Assembly (NCBI GenBank): GCA_040307645.1
Contig: JAWRJF010000050.1
Location: forward strand, 1 to 24,278
From: JAVXAG01 sp040307645
GTDB taxonomy: Bacteria > Bacillota > Clostridia > Peptostreptococcales > Anaerovoracaceae
Length of the DNA stretch: 24,278 nt
Direction: 5' to 3'
Below, one piece after another: positions 16,021 to 23,993 of this stretch (its first letter is position 1; each line of letters starts with the position of its first letter). The translations under genes were made by a program, and so were the position numbers. Under the pieces are notes generated by a model. It was not told where the DNA came from. It worked only from the letters and a program-made list of their open reading frames with translations, and ran no database searches.

Positions 16021-16740
16021 CTATTTATTCTTATTAATTAATCTACTCTCTGTTTTTCCTGCTTCTAAATCAACATATCTAACATACAATGATATTTTGT
16101 TATTCATATCTAAGCTATTCCATATTTCTTCGGTAAAACTGTCAATTTCATTTTTGATTTCCACTCTATCAGGTTCTCCTTGGAATGTAGGAATTGGATT
16201 ACCATCTTGAACATAAGTATGAATAAAGTGTCCCAGACCTGGAATACTTTCATAAGAAAATGTATACCTGTTACACTTTGTCCCTTCCCTGTCTGCACTT
16301 TTTAAAATACTCATTTTATATGAAAAATCCAGATCGTCAAAAGTAATCATTCCACTGATTCTTGGAGTAAAGTTAGGACCATCTGGCTCGAAACATCTTG
16401 TATTTAAAGCCTCCTCGAAAGATTTACCTTCCTTTAAATGGTTAAATATTGTATCAGTCTGATCCCCATTTGTAACTATTAATTTATTTTCATAGTTTCT
16501 AATTGGGTAATATATAATTAATGATGGATCTGTAACTTTAGATTCATCAAAAGGCTTTATCATAAGGTCATCACCCACTTCAGTAAAAACCCTATTTCTG
16601 CTGTTTTCACTTCTTCCCATAATAAAATAGGCTGATACAGCTTTTTTATTGTCTTTAGATTTACCTATGATAATCCCTCTTCCAACATAAGAGTTTCCCT
16701 TAATTAGCTCTTCTATTGTATTAATTTTATAAATATCCAT
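16021..16740 (-). CDS. purO: IMP cyclohydrolase, PurO type
   Basis: PurO closes the second purine ring, converting FAICAR to IMP. The 239-residue protein has the features of the archaeal-type IMP cyclohydrolase family, unrelated to the PurH cyclohydrolase domain: YVGRGIIIGKS near the start, AYFIMGRSENSRNRVF (about 37-52), TNGDQTDTI, FTPRISGM, NRYTFSYES, GHFIHTY and a late YVRYVDLEAGKTESR. It lies between purN (2 nt away) and the stand-alone AICAR transformylase (6 nt away). This is where an organism lacking bifunctional PurH needs it, and the two genes together replace PurH. AGGAGA in the last codons of purN supplies the ribosome binding site. I recognise the family from remembered homologues, not from a search. 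Confidence 0.9.
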   Translation of the reverse strand: MDIYKINTIEELIKGNSYVGRGIIIGKSKDNKKAVSAYFIMGRSENSRNRVFTEVGDDLMIKPFDESKVTDPSLIIYYPIRNYENKLIVTNGDQTDTIFNHLKEGKSFEEALNTRCFEPDGPNFTPRISGMITFDDLDFSYKMSILKSADREGTKCNRYTFSYESIPGLGHFIHTYVQDGNPIPTFQGEPDRVEIKNEIDSFTEEIWNSLDMNNKISLYVRYVDLEAGKTESRLINKNK

Positions 16741-16742
16741 TT

Positions 16743-17324
16743 CTATTTTCTTTCTCCTATTTCTCTTGAAATGTTTTCTACAGCTTCAGGCAATATTACC
16801 CATTCAGCCTGTTCCATTACTCTCTTTTGCAATATTTCAGGTGTATCCCCATGAAGAATTTCTACAGCTTTTTGAGCAATAATTTTTCCTCCATCAGGAA
16901 TTTCGTTTACAAAATGAACAGTAGCACCAGTTACCTTAACCCCATAATCCAAAGCTTTTTCATGGACATGTAGACCATAACAACCTTTACCACAAAAAGA
17001 TGGGATAAGGGATGGGTGAATATTAATTATTCTATCTTCAAAAGTCTTTATAAAATTTTTGCTTAATATTTTCATAAAGCCCGCAAGGACAATTAGCTCA
17101 ATGCCATTGTCCTTAAGAGTTTTAATCAAATCTTCTTCATTTTTCATAACTGAGGATTTTATATTGTTTTTAGTAGCTCTTTCAAGTGCAAATGCATTAG
17201 GATTATTTGAAACTACTAATGCGATTTCGCCACTATTAATTATTCCGGATTTAGATGCATCGATTAAGGCTTGTAGATTAGTACCACCACCAGATACTAA
17301 AACAGCTATCTTAGTCTTTAACAT
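16743..17324 (-). CDS. purN: Phosphoribosylglycinamide (GAR) formyltransferase, folate-dependent
   Basis: PurN formylates GAR with 10-formyl-THF to give FGAR, the third step of the pathway. The N-terminal Rossmann-like start VLVSGGGTNLQALI binds the nucleotide. The catalytic residues N101 and H103 (NIHPSLIPSF) and D144 (EIPDGGKII) are all present, together with TGATVHFV. The length of 193 aa is normal. An unusual cysteine-containing loop, CGKGCYGLHVHEKAL, follows the HPS motif where many PurNs have FxG. Its ATG overlaps the purM stop by 7 nt. The folate-independent PurT is not seen, so the pathway here uses formyl-folate twice. Confidence 0.96.
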   Translation of the reverse strand: MLKTKIAVLVSGGGTNLQALIDASKSGIINSGEIALVVSNNPNAFALERATKNNIKSSVMKNEEDLIKTLKDNGIELIVLAGFMKILSKNFIKTFEDRIINIHPSLIPSFCGKGCYGLHVHEKALDYGVKVTGATVHFVNEIPDGGKIIAQKAVEILHGDTPEILQKRVMEQAEWVILPEAVENISREIGERK

Positions 17325-18358
17325 ATTTCTACGCCTTCCTTAGATTTCACAACTTCACCAAGTATGTAAGCATTTTCTCCGTTTTCTTTTAGCACTGCTA
17401 ATGTTTTATCGGCATCTTCTTTAGCAACGATTACAGTCATTCCAACTCCCATATTGAAAGTATTGAACATGTCTCTTTCAGGAATATTTCCTCTTTCTGC
17501 AATCAATTTAAAAATAGGAAGGACTCTGATATTTTCTCTTTTTATCTTTACTCCATAACCTTCTGGTAGACTTCTAGGGATATTTTCATAAAAACCACCG
17601 CCGGTAATATGTGCTACAGATTTTACTGTTACTTCCTCAAATAACTTAACCATAGGTTTTACATATATTTTTGTTGGAGTAAGAAGCGTTTCCCCAATTG
17701 ATTTTCCATCTAATTCTTTAAGAGGAGTCTTAATATCTTCATTTTCAACATCTAAAACTTTTCTAACAAGAGAAAAACCATTGGAATGGACACCGGATGA
17801 TGGCAATCCAATAATTACATCCCCTTCTTCAATAGAATCTTTTTTTAATACCTTAGATTTGTCCACAACACCTACAGTAAATCCAGCTAAGTCATATTCG
17901 TCTTCTGGATAAAAACCGGGCATCTCTGCAGTTTCTCCACCATTTAAGACAGCTTCAGACTGAATACAACCTTCAGCCACGCCTTTTACGATTTGAGCAA
18001 CTTTTTCTGGAATATTTTTCCCCACAGCTATATAGTCAAGGAAAAACAGAGGTTTCGCACCAACGCATAATACGTCATTAACACACATTGCAACACAATC
18101 AATACCAACTGTATCATGCTTGTCCATTAAAAAAGCTATTTTTAGTTTGGTTCCAACGCCATCAGTTCCACTAACTAATACAGGTTCCTTTATATTTGTA
18201 ATATCAAGTTCAAACATACCACCAAAGCCACCTAAATCAGAAGTATTACCAAATACCATGGTTTTGGCAACGTGTTCTTTCATTAATTCTACAGCTTTAT
18301 ATCCTGCAGTAATATCAACACCTGCTGCTTTGTAACTTTCGCTAAAACTTTTATCCAT
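17318..18358 (-). CDS. purM: Phosphoribosylformylglycinamidine cyclo-ligase (AIR synthetase)
   Basis: PurM closes the imidazole ring, converting FGAM and ATP to AIR, the fifth step. Family motifs are AAGVDITAGYKAVELMK near the start, GGFGGMFELD, the ATP-binding SGTDGVGTKLK, GGETAEMPGFY, LPSSGVHSNGFSLVR and HITGGGFYENIPR. The length of 346 aa is typical. CGAGGT precedes the ATG, which starts 18 nt after the purF stop. The last codons overlap the purN start. Confidence 0.97.
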   Translation of the reverse strand: MDKSFSESYKAAGVDITAGYKAVELMKEHVAKTMVFGNTSDLGGFGGMFELDITNIKEPVLVSGTDGVGTKLKIAFLMDKHDTVGIDCVAMCVNDVLCVGAKPLFFLDYIAVGKNIPEKVAQIVKGVAEGCIQSEAVLNGGETAEMPGFYPEDEYDLAGFTVGVVDKSKVLKKDSIEEGDVIIGLPSSGVHSNGFSLVRKVLDVENEDIKTPLKELDGKSIGETLLTPTKIYVKPMVKLFEEVTVKSVAHITGGGFYENIPRSLPEGYGVKIKRENIRVLPIFKLIAERGNIPERDMFNTFNMGVGMTVIVAKEDADKTLAVLKENGENAYILGEVVKSKEGVEIC

Positions 18359-18376
18359 TTTTAAACCTCGTTTCTA

Positions 18377-19807
18377 TTATTTACTCTCACTAATTTTTTT
18401 TGAAAATTTGTCTTCTTGAATTTCTCCAGGAACTTCTGTAGGATAATTGCCATCAAAACATGCGCTGCAAAATCCTGTTCCAGGTGCAGTACCTATCAGC
18501 ATATTTAAATGGTCTGCATCTAAAAATCCTAAGCTGTCTACATCAATGATTTTTTCCATTTCTTCTAATGTGTGATTGCAAGCAATAAGATTCTTTCTAG
18601 AATCAATATCAGTACCATAGTAGCATGGATTTAAGAACATAGGTGCAGACGATCTCATATGAACTTCTGTGGCACCTGCTTCTCGTAGCAATTTTACAAT
18701 CCTTGCAGCCGTGGTACCTCGAACTATTGAATCATCTACAAGTACGACTCTTTTTCCTTTAATGGTTTGAGCAAGGACATTTAATTTTATTTTAACTTTA
18801 TCTTCCCTTGACTCTTGTCCTGGTGCGATAAAAGTTCTACCGATATACTTATTTTTTATAAAACCTATCCCATAAGGTATTCCTGCCTGCCTTGCATAAC
18901 CAATTGCAGCATCAAGCCCTGAGTCCGGTACTCCAATTACAATATCAGCTTGTACAGGGTGCTCCATAGCAAGACACGCTCCTGCTATTAATCTTGCATT
19001 ATGAACACTAACTCCATCAACTACCGAGTCAGGTCTTGCAAAATAAAGATATTCAAAAATACAAAGTCTCTTTTCTTTCTTATTACAGTGTTCTGTTATG
19101 GTTCTGATCCCATTTTTCTCAAAAATAACAATTTCACCAGGTTCAATATCTCTTATGAACTTAGCACCAACTGAATCTAGGGCACAAGTTTCAGATGCAA
19201 CAATATATGTACCATCATCACACTGACCATAGCATAAAGGCCTAAACCCATATTCATCTCTTGCCGCAACAAGTTTAGACGGAGACATAACGACAATACT
19301 ATATGCACCTTTTAAAATATCCATTCCACTGCTTATTGCTTCTTCTATAGAATTACATTTTAATCTTTCTTTTGTAAGAATATGAGATATTACTTCTGCA
19401 TCTCCTGTAGTATGGAAAATAGAGCCTTCCATTTCAAGTTCTCTTCGTAAATCATAACCATTTACAAGGCTTCCGTTATGAGCTATAGCCATTCTACCTT
19501 TAATATGATTTACAACAATGGGCTGGGCATTTAATCTATCCTTTGTACTTGCTGTACCATATCTTACATGGCCTAAAGCCATATTACCTTTACCAAGGTT
19601 ATTTATTACCATTGGGGTAAAAATATCATTAACAATGCCAGAGTCCTTATAATGATTAAACACTCCATCATCGTTTACAACAATACCACAGCTTTCCTGT
19701 CCTCGGTGCTGTAGTGCAAACAATCCATAATATGTAGTATGTGCTACATCCTGTGTAAAAGGTGCAAAAACACCAAAAATTCCACATTCTTCATTTAATT
19801 TTCTCAT
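18377..19807 (-). CDS. purF: Amidophosphoribosyltransferase, propeptide and [4Fe-4S] type
   Basis: PurF makes phosphoribosylamine from PRPP and glutamine, the committed and feedback-controlled first step. The N-terminal glutaminase nucleophile is C8, behind a short propeptide MRKLNEE that must be removed for activity. The phosphoribosyltransferase domain carries the PRPP loop VVLVDDSIVRGTT (about 354-366). Four cysteines match the iron-sulfur ligands of B. subtilis PurF: C249 (LCIFEY), C395 (NPCYYG), C447 and C450 (FCSAC). The cluster makes the B. subtilis enzyme oxygen-sensitive, and the same is expected here. The length of 476 aa is typical. AAGGAG lies about 9 nt before the ATG; purE ends 21 nt upstream. 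Confidence 0.97.
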   Translation of the reverse strand: MRKLNEECGIFGVFAPFTQDVAHTTYYGLFALQHRGQESCGIVVNDDGVFNHYKDSGIVNDIFTPMVINNLGKGNMALGHVRYGTASTKDRLNAQPIVVNHIKGRMAIAHNGSLVNGYDLRRELEMEGSIFHTTGDAEVISHILTKERLKCNSIEEAISSGMDILKGAYSIVVMSPSKLVAARDEYGFRPLCYGQCDDGTYIVASETCALDSVGAKFIRDIEPGEIVIFEKNGIRTITEHCNKKEKRLCIFEYLYFARPDSVVDGVSVHNARLIAGACLAMEHPVQADIVIGVPDSGLDAAIGYARQAGIPYGIGFIKNKYIGRTFIAPGQESREDKVKIKLNVLAQTIKGKRVVLVDDSIVRGTTAARIVKLLREAGATEVHMRSSAPMFLNPCYYGTDIDSRKNLIACNHTLEEMEKIIDVDSLGFLDADHLNMLIGTAPGTGFCSACFDGNYPTEVPGEIQEDKFSKKISESK

Positions 19808-19828
19808 CCTGCTGTAACTCCTTAAATC

Positions 19829-20323
19829 CTATCTATTATATTTATCTTCTAATGCTTTATTTTTTAACAATACTTTTTCAGCTGATTTTCTTCTGTTCTC
19901 GTCAAGCTTATCTGCAAGATCTTCATCATAAACAGATAGTATTTGGATTGCAAGAAGTGCAGCATTCATAGCTCCGTCTATTGCAACGGTTGCAACAGGT
20001 ATTCCTCCTGGCATCTGTACAGTTGAAAGCAGAGCATCTAATCCATCAAGTGTAGAGGATTTTACTGGAATTCCAATTACAGGAATAGTTGTGCTAGCTG
20101 CAATTGCGCCTGCCAAATGAGCCGCTTTTCCTGCTGCTCCAATAATTACCCCAAAACCGTTTTCTCTCGCATTTTCAGTAAATTCTTTTACTTCTGCCGG
20201 TGTTCTGTGTGCTGAGTAGACATGTACTTCATATGGAACTCCAAATTCATCTAATGTTGTCATAGCTTTTTCAACTACAGGTAAGTCACTATCACTTCCC
20301 ATGATTATCCCAACTTTTTTCAT
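19829..20323 (-). CDS. purE: Phosphoribosylaminoimidazole carboxylase catalytic subunit PurE
   Basis: PurE forms CAIR, by rearranging N5-CAIR (class I, together with PurK) or by direct carboxylation of AIR with CO2 (class II). MGSDSDLPVVEKA (8-20), the catalytic YSAHRTP (36-42, H39) and the glycine-rich GAAGKAAHLAGAIAAS are visible. The length of 164 aa is normal. No purK gene lies in the window, so either it is elsewhere or the enzyme acts alone; the class cannot be decided by eye. It is the first gene of the operon. GGAGGA at 20331-20336 is its ribosome binding site, directly behind a hairpin with a T-run. Confidence 0.95.
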   Translation of the reverse strand: MKKVGIIMGSDSDLPVVEKAMTTLDEFGVPYEVHVYSAHRTPAEVKEFTENARENGFGVIIGAAGKAAHLAGAIAASTTIPVIGIPVKSSTLDGLDALLSTVQMPGGIPVATVAIDGAMNAALLAIQILSVYDEDLADKLDENRRKSAEKVLLKNKALEDKYNR

Positions 20324-20336
20324 TCGTTAATCCTCC

Positions 20337-20380
20337 AAAAAAAATAAAAAGTATATATGAATAACTTTATCATATATACT
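20337..20380 (-). terminator. Terminator-like hairpin overlapping the purE promoter region
   Basis: A perfect 11-bp inverted repeat (AGTATATATGA/TCATATATACT, arms 20350-20360 and 20370-20380) with a 9-nt loop is followed on the - strand by TTTTATTTTTTTT, running straight into the purE ribosome binding site. The stem is A/T-rich and so weak. It could end ruvX transcription, attenuate purE, or act as an operator because the proposed -10 lies in its loop. Confidence 0.5.
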
Positions 20381-20391
20381 TTGGATGTCAA
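20364..20391 (-). promoter_or_regulatory. Candidate promoter of the purine operon
   Basis: A perfect TTGACA (20391-20386) is followed after 16 bp by TAAAGT (20369-20364), preceded by TGA, which gives an extended -10. The -10 itself is weak. The expected start lies about 30 nt before purE, leaving no room for a riboswitch. Confidence 0.45.
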
Positions 20392-20456
20392 TTGCTTGTT
20401 CGTAAAATATACAATTTAATAGATTTTTTGTGAGTTTTAATTGGTCAAATTGGCAA

Positions 20457-20501
20457 ATTTACGAATTATATTGTCGGTTATATTCTATAAAGTTCGTATT
20501 A
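20457..20501. promoter_or_regulatory. Pair of facing PurBox-like sites upstream of purE
   Basis: TAATACGAACTTT reads on the - strand at 20501-20489 and ATTTACGAATTAT on the + strand at 20457-20469, each close to the Bacillus PurR consensus AWWWCCGAAYWWT. The CGAAY cores face each other 25 bp apart, similar to the B. subtilis pur operon. A weaker third copy, TTTTACGAACAAG, lies at 20407-20395 next to the -35. No purR gene is in the window. Confidence 0.4.
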
Positions 20502-20948
20502 TTGGTTTTTCCTTTTTTCAAAAGCCAGTTTATCTAAATAACTCTGCATAATTAATACTGCCGCCTGTTTATCGATAACTTGTTTTCGCTTTTTTCTACT
20601 TACATCTGCCTCAATTAATACTTTTTCTGCCATTACTGTTGTTAATCGTTCGTCCTGCCATACAACTTCAACATCTTTAATACCTGTACTCTTCATTTTG
20701 TTTTCTAACATAGTCCTAAATTCGTATACTTTTTCAGTCTGAATGCTATCAGTTCCATCTAGTTTTTTAGGTAACCCTATAACTATAGTATCGCATTTAT
20801 ATTCCTTTACGAGATCTAAAATCTTACTGGTATCTTTTCTTATTCCTACTCTTTCTAAAGTCATGAGCCCTTGTGCAGTAATTCCAAGGTCATCACACAG
20901 GGCGATACCAACTGTCTTGTCGCCAACATCTAAAGCTATTTTTTTCAT
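20499..20948 (-). CDS. ruvX: Putative pre-16S rRNA nuclease / Holliday junction resolvase-like YqgF
   Basis: This RNase H-fold nuclease of the YqgF/RuvX family is implicated in 16S rRNA 5'-end maturation and, in some reports, Holliday junction resolution. Family marks are LDVGDKTVGIALCD (D7 as first catalytic acid), VIGLPKKLDGTDS, WQDERLTT and DKQAAVLIMQSYL with the last catalytic aspartate. The length of 149 aa is slightly above the usual 138-142. GGAAGGA lies about 8 nt before the ATG. The ireB-ruvX order is conserved in Firmicutes, but here an intrinsic terminator lies between the two, and the usual yrzB gene after ruvX is absent. Confidence 0.94.
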   Translation of the reverse strand: MKKIALDVGDKTVGIALCDDLGITAQGLMTLERVGIRKDTSKILDLVKEYKCDTIVIGLPKKLDGTDSIQTEKVYEFRTMLENKMKSTGIKDVEVVWQDERLTTVMAEKVLIEADVSRKKRKQVIDKQAAVLIMQSYLDKLAFEKRKNQ

Positions 20949-20974
20949 TAAAATGATTCCTTCCCTTTAATTTC

Positions 20975-21006
20975 AAAAAAGCGACAGATGTTTTCACCTA
21001 TCGCTT
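20975..21006 (-). terminator. Intrinsic terminator between ireB and ruvX
   Basis: On the - strand the RNA arms (AAGCGAUAGGUG and CAUCUGUCGCUU) pair along all 12 positions, two of them G-U, around the loop AAAA. Six U follow. The two wobble pairs become mismatches on the other strand, so the element is built for the - direction. Confidence 0.88.
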
Positions 21007-21015
21007 AATCTTGTA

Positions 21016-21261
21016 CTATTTATCTAAATAATACTTTAATACTTCTTCTACTAAGTCATCTCTATCAATGCGACTAATCATATTTCTAGCATTGTTGTGA
21101 CTAGTGATATATGACGGGTCGCCTGAAAGAATATATCCTACCATCTGATCAATTCCATTATAACCTCTCTCTTCCAAAGCGGCATAAACAGTTTGTAATA
21201 TCTCCCTAGTTGACTTCTGCGTCTTAGTAGCATCAAACATGATTGTATTTCTATCCATCAT
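21016..21261 (-). CDS. ireB: IreB family regulatory phosphoprotein (UPF0297)
   Basis: This small cytoplasmic protein belongs to the UPF0297/IreB family. In Enterococcus faecalis IreB is phosphorylated on N-terminal threonines by the PASTA kinase IreK and lowers cephalosporin resistance. The 81 residues show the conserved TREILQTVYAALEERGYN, QMVGYILSGDPSYITSHNNAR and the acidic end DDLVEEVLKYYL; N-terminal threonines are present (NTIMFDATKTQKST). The start codon is doubled (ATGATG); AGGAGG lies 5 nt before the first ATG. alaS ends 38 nt upstream, the usual alaS-ireB-ruvX order. Confidence 0.93.
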   Translation of the reverse strand: MMDRNTIMFDATKTQKSTREILQTVYAALEERGYNGIDQMVGYILSGDPSYITSHNNARNMISRIDRDDLVEEVLKYYLDK

Positions 21262-21290
21262 AACGACCTCCTATTTTATTTATTAACCTT

Positions 21291-21319
21291 ATTATACTAT
21301 TATAATAGGGTTTTAGCAA
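21291..21319 (-). promoter_or_regulatory. Candidate promoter of ireB
   Basis: TTGCTA (21319-21314), inside the end of alaS, is 17 bp from a perfect TATAAT (21296-21291), right after the alaS stop. It would give ireB a short leader. Read-through from alaS is also possible, as no terminator lies between them. Confidence 0.45.
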
Positions 21320-23915
21320 CGGCAAATGCGTCTTTAATTTTTGAAGGGTCTTTTGCTCCAGCTTGTGCCATGTCAGCTTTTCCACCGCCACCACCACCGC
21401 AAGCTGCTGCAATTTTTTTGATCATATTGCCGGCATGATAACCTTTTTCTAATAAATCATCTGTAATTGATACCATAAATGTAACCTTTGAGCCATTTAC
21501 AGTTGCAAATACCATTACTATATTTTTTTGTGTTGATTTTATATCATCTGAAATTTCTCTCAAATCATTAATATTATAATCATTAAATTCCTTAGTTATA
21601 AGATTTACACCATTAACTTTATCTGCTGTAGAAACTAGTTCATCAATGCTTGAACCAATAGCAGCTTTTTTAAAATCATCCAACTCTTTTTTTGTTGACT
21701 TTAATTCATCAACTATCGCTGCTGATTTTGAAACTAGAGCGGAAATATTAGATTTTAGATTTTCTGCAACTAGATTCAAAGTATTCTCAAAGTCATTGGC
21801 TTTAGCTAGTACACCTGTACCAGTAACTGCTTCTATCCTTCTAACACCGGAAGCTACTCCTGATTCGCTGAGGATTTTAAATGCACCAATCTGTCCAGTA
21901 TTTGAAACATGTGTACCGCCACAAAGCTCAACGCTGAAGTCACCTGCTCTTACTACTCTAACAACATCTCCATACTTTTCACCAAATAAAGCGGTTGCAC
22001 CTGCTTTAACAGCATCATCCATAGACATCTCGTCGGTTTTTACATCTAAAAATTCATTTATTTTACAATTTACTAGTTCTTCAACTTCTTTAAGCTGCTG
22101 AGGTGTAACTGCCTCAAAGTGGGTAAAATCGAAACGCAAAGTTTCTTCATTTACTGATGAACCAGCTTGCTCAACATGGCCACCAACTACTTCTCTTAAA
22201 GCCTTTTGTAGTAAATGCGTAGCCGTATGGTTTCTAGCTGTTTGATTTCTCTTCTTTTTATCTATAGAGGCTGAAACCACATGACCCTTTTTTATAGTCC
22301 CGTTTTCTATTCTAACCCTATGACTAAAAATACCATGAGACTTGTCTACAGAAAGGACAATTCCCCGCCCTTCACCAGTTGACATAAAACCTTTATCGGA
22401 TACTTGCCCGCCACCTTCAGCATAAAAAGGCGTCTTATCAAGGTAAACTCTTACTATATCACCTTCACAAGCTTCTAAAACAGGTTTTCCATCTTTATAG
22501 ATTTCTAGAATTTTACCTTGGTCTTCATATTTATCATATCCAGAAAACTCTGTTGCTGCAACATCTACAGAATCTGTTGCTTCCTTCCAGCCTTCTTCAT
22601 CTGCTGATTTTCTGCCCGCTCTAGCTTTTTCCTTCTGTTCTTGCATGGATTTATTAAATCCATCAATATCAGCTGTACAGTTATTTTCTGCAAGGATTTC
22701 TTCAGTAAGCTCTAGCGGAAAACCATAAGTATCATATAACTTAAAAACTTTTTCTCCTTCTAGCTGCGATCTACCTTCTTTTTTTAATTCTTCTACATAA
22801 TCAAGAATTATTAAAGTTCCCTGATCTATTGTTTGAGCAAATTTATCTTCTTCTACGGAAATGTTTTTTTGGATGTACTCTTTTTTCTCTACTAATTCAG
22901 GATATGCCGTACCAGATACCTCTATTACCCTATTTGATAAATCAACTAAAAACTTGCCTTCAATACCAAGAATCTTACCATGTCTTGCAGCTCTTCTAAG
23001 AAGTCTTCTTAAAACATATCCTCTTCCTTCATTACTTGGAATAATTCCATCAGCTATCATAAATACCACTGATCTAATATGATCTGTAATTATTCTAATA
23101 GAAATATCGGTTTTTGCTGCACCATCTTGATACTCTACACCTGACTTTTTACATACATCGTTTAAAATATGTCTTATAGTATCTATATCAAAGATAGAAT
23201 CAACCCCTTGCATTATACATGCAAGTCTTTCAAGTCCCATACCTGTATCTATGTTAGGATGTTCTAAATTTGTATATGAACCATCTTCTTCTTTTGAAAA
23301 CTGTGTGAAAACATGATTCCAAAATTCAATATATCTGTCACACTCACATCCCGGTTTGCAATCAGGGCTTCCGCATCCATATTCTTCGCCTCTATCAAAA
23401 TAAATCTCAGAACAAGGCCCGCAAGGTCCTAAGCCGATTTCCCAGAAGTTATCTTCTTTCCCTAATCTAACTATTCGTTCTTCAGGCATTCCAAGCTTTT
23501 TCCAGATTTCCACAGCCTCGTCATCATCTTCATATACAGTAGCCCATACTTTTTCTTCTGGAAGTTTAAGCCAATCCCTAATAAATTCCCATCCCCATGT
23601 AAGAGACTGTTCTTTAAAATAATCACCAAAAGAAAAGTTTCCTAGCATTTCAAAAAAAGTTCCATGTCTAGATGTAATTCCTACATTATCTATGTCTCCT
23701 GTTCTAATGCATTTCTGACATGTTGTCATTCTTTTTGATGGGGGAGTCTCAAGCCCTGCAAAATATGGCTTTAAAGGTGCCATCCCAGAGTTAATTATCA
23801 AAAGACTCTTATCATTTTGTGGAACTAAAGAAGCACTACCAGCTGGATAATGCCCTTTACTTACATAAAAATCTCTAAACATTTTTCTTATTTCATTTAA
23901 GCCTAATTTATCCAT
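21300..23915 (-). CDS. alaS: Alanine-tRNA ligase
   Basis: AlaS charges tRNA(Ala) and removes mischarged serine and glycine. The class II catalytic core occupies roughly residues 1-360, starting MDKLGLNEIRKMFRDFYVSK and including NSGMAPLKPYF, RHGTFFEMLGNFSFGDYF and GPCGPCSEIYFDRG. A cysteine-rich insert (CGSPDCKPGCECDRYIEFWN) follows, typical of Gram-positive AlaS. The editing domain has H563 and H567 (HTATH) with C665 and H669 (CGGTH). The C-Ala domain ends with the GGGGGGKADMAQAGAKDPSKI segment. The length of 871 aa is normal. GGGAGGAA lies 9 nt before the ATG. The leader is only about 33 nt, so there is no T-box riboswitch. Confidence 0.97.
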   Translation of the reverse strand: MDKLGLNEIRKMFRDFYVSKGHYPAGSASLVPQNDKSLLIINSGMAPLKPYFAGLETPPSKRMTTCQKCIRTGDIDNVGITSRHGTFFEMLGNFSFGDYFKEQSLTWGWEFIRDWLKLPEEKVWATVYEDDDEAVEIWKKLGMPEERIVRLGKEDNFWEIGLGPCGPCSEIYFDRGEEYGCGSPDCKPGCECDRYIEFWNHVFTQFSKEEDGSYTNLEHPNIDTGMGLERLACIMQGVDSIFDIDTIRHILNDVCKKSGVEYQDGAAKTDISIRIITDHIRSVVFMIADGIIPSNEGRGYVLRRLLRRAARHGKILGIEGKFLVDLSNRVIEVSGTAYPELVEKKEYIQKNISVEEDKFAQTIDQGTLIILDYVEELKKEGRSQLEGEKVFKLYDTYGFPLELTEEILAENNCTADIDGFNKSMQEQKEKARAGRKSADEEGWKEATDSVDVAATEFSGYDKYEDQGKILEIYKDGKPVLEACEGDIVRVYLDKTPFYAEGGGQVSDKGFMSTGEGRGIVLSVDKSHGIFSHRVRIENGTIKKGHVVSASIDKKKRNQTARNHTATHLLQKALREVVGGHVEQAGSSVNEETLRFDFTHFEAVTPQQLKEVEELVNCKINEFLDVKTDEMSMDDAVKAGATALFGEKYGDVVRVVRAGDFSVELCGGTHVSNTGQIGAFKILSESGVASGVRRIEAVTGTGVLAKANDFENTLNLVAENLKSNISALVSKSAAIVDELKSTKKELDDFKKAAIGSSIDELVSTADKVNGVNLITKEFNDYNINDLREISDDIKSTQKNIVMVFATVNGSKVTFMVSITDDLLEKGYHAGNMIKKIAAACGGGGGGKADMAQAGAKDPSKIKDAFAVAKTLL

Positions 23916-23954
23916 ATATAAAATTCCTCCCGAAATTGTTTACAATAATTTATA

Positions 23955-23983
23955 ATTATACCATATTTGCTATTTATTGTCCA
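23955..23983 (-). promoter_or_regulatory. Promoter of alaS
   Basis: TGGACA (23983-23978), 17 bp, then TATAAT (23960-23955) preceded by TGG (extended -10). It lies between the mutase stop (23994) and alaS, and the start point is expected near 23948. Confidence 0.75.
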
Positions 23984-23993
23984 TTTAGTACTT

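Noticed and set aside
20381..20498. Purine riboswitch upstream of purE
   Set aside because: The conserved aptamer loops (such as TTTCTACC) are absent and the proposed start point leaves too short a leader.
23916..23993. T-box leader of alaS
   Set aside because: Only about 33 nt separate the expected start point from the ATG; there is no T-box sequence or specifier stem.
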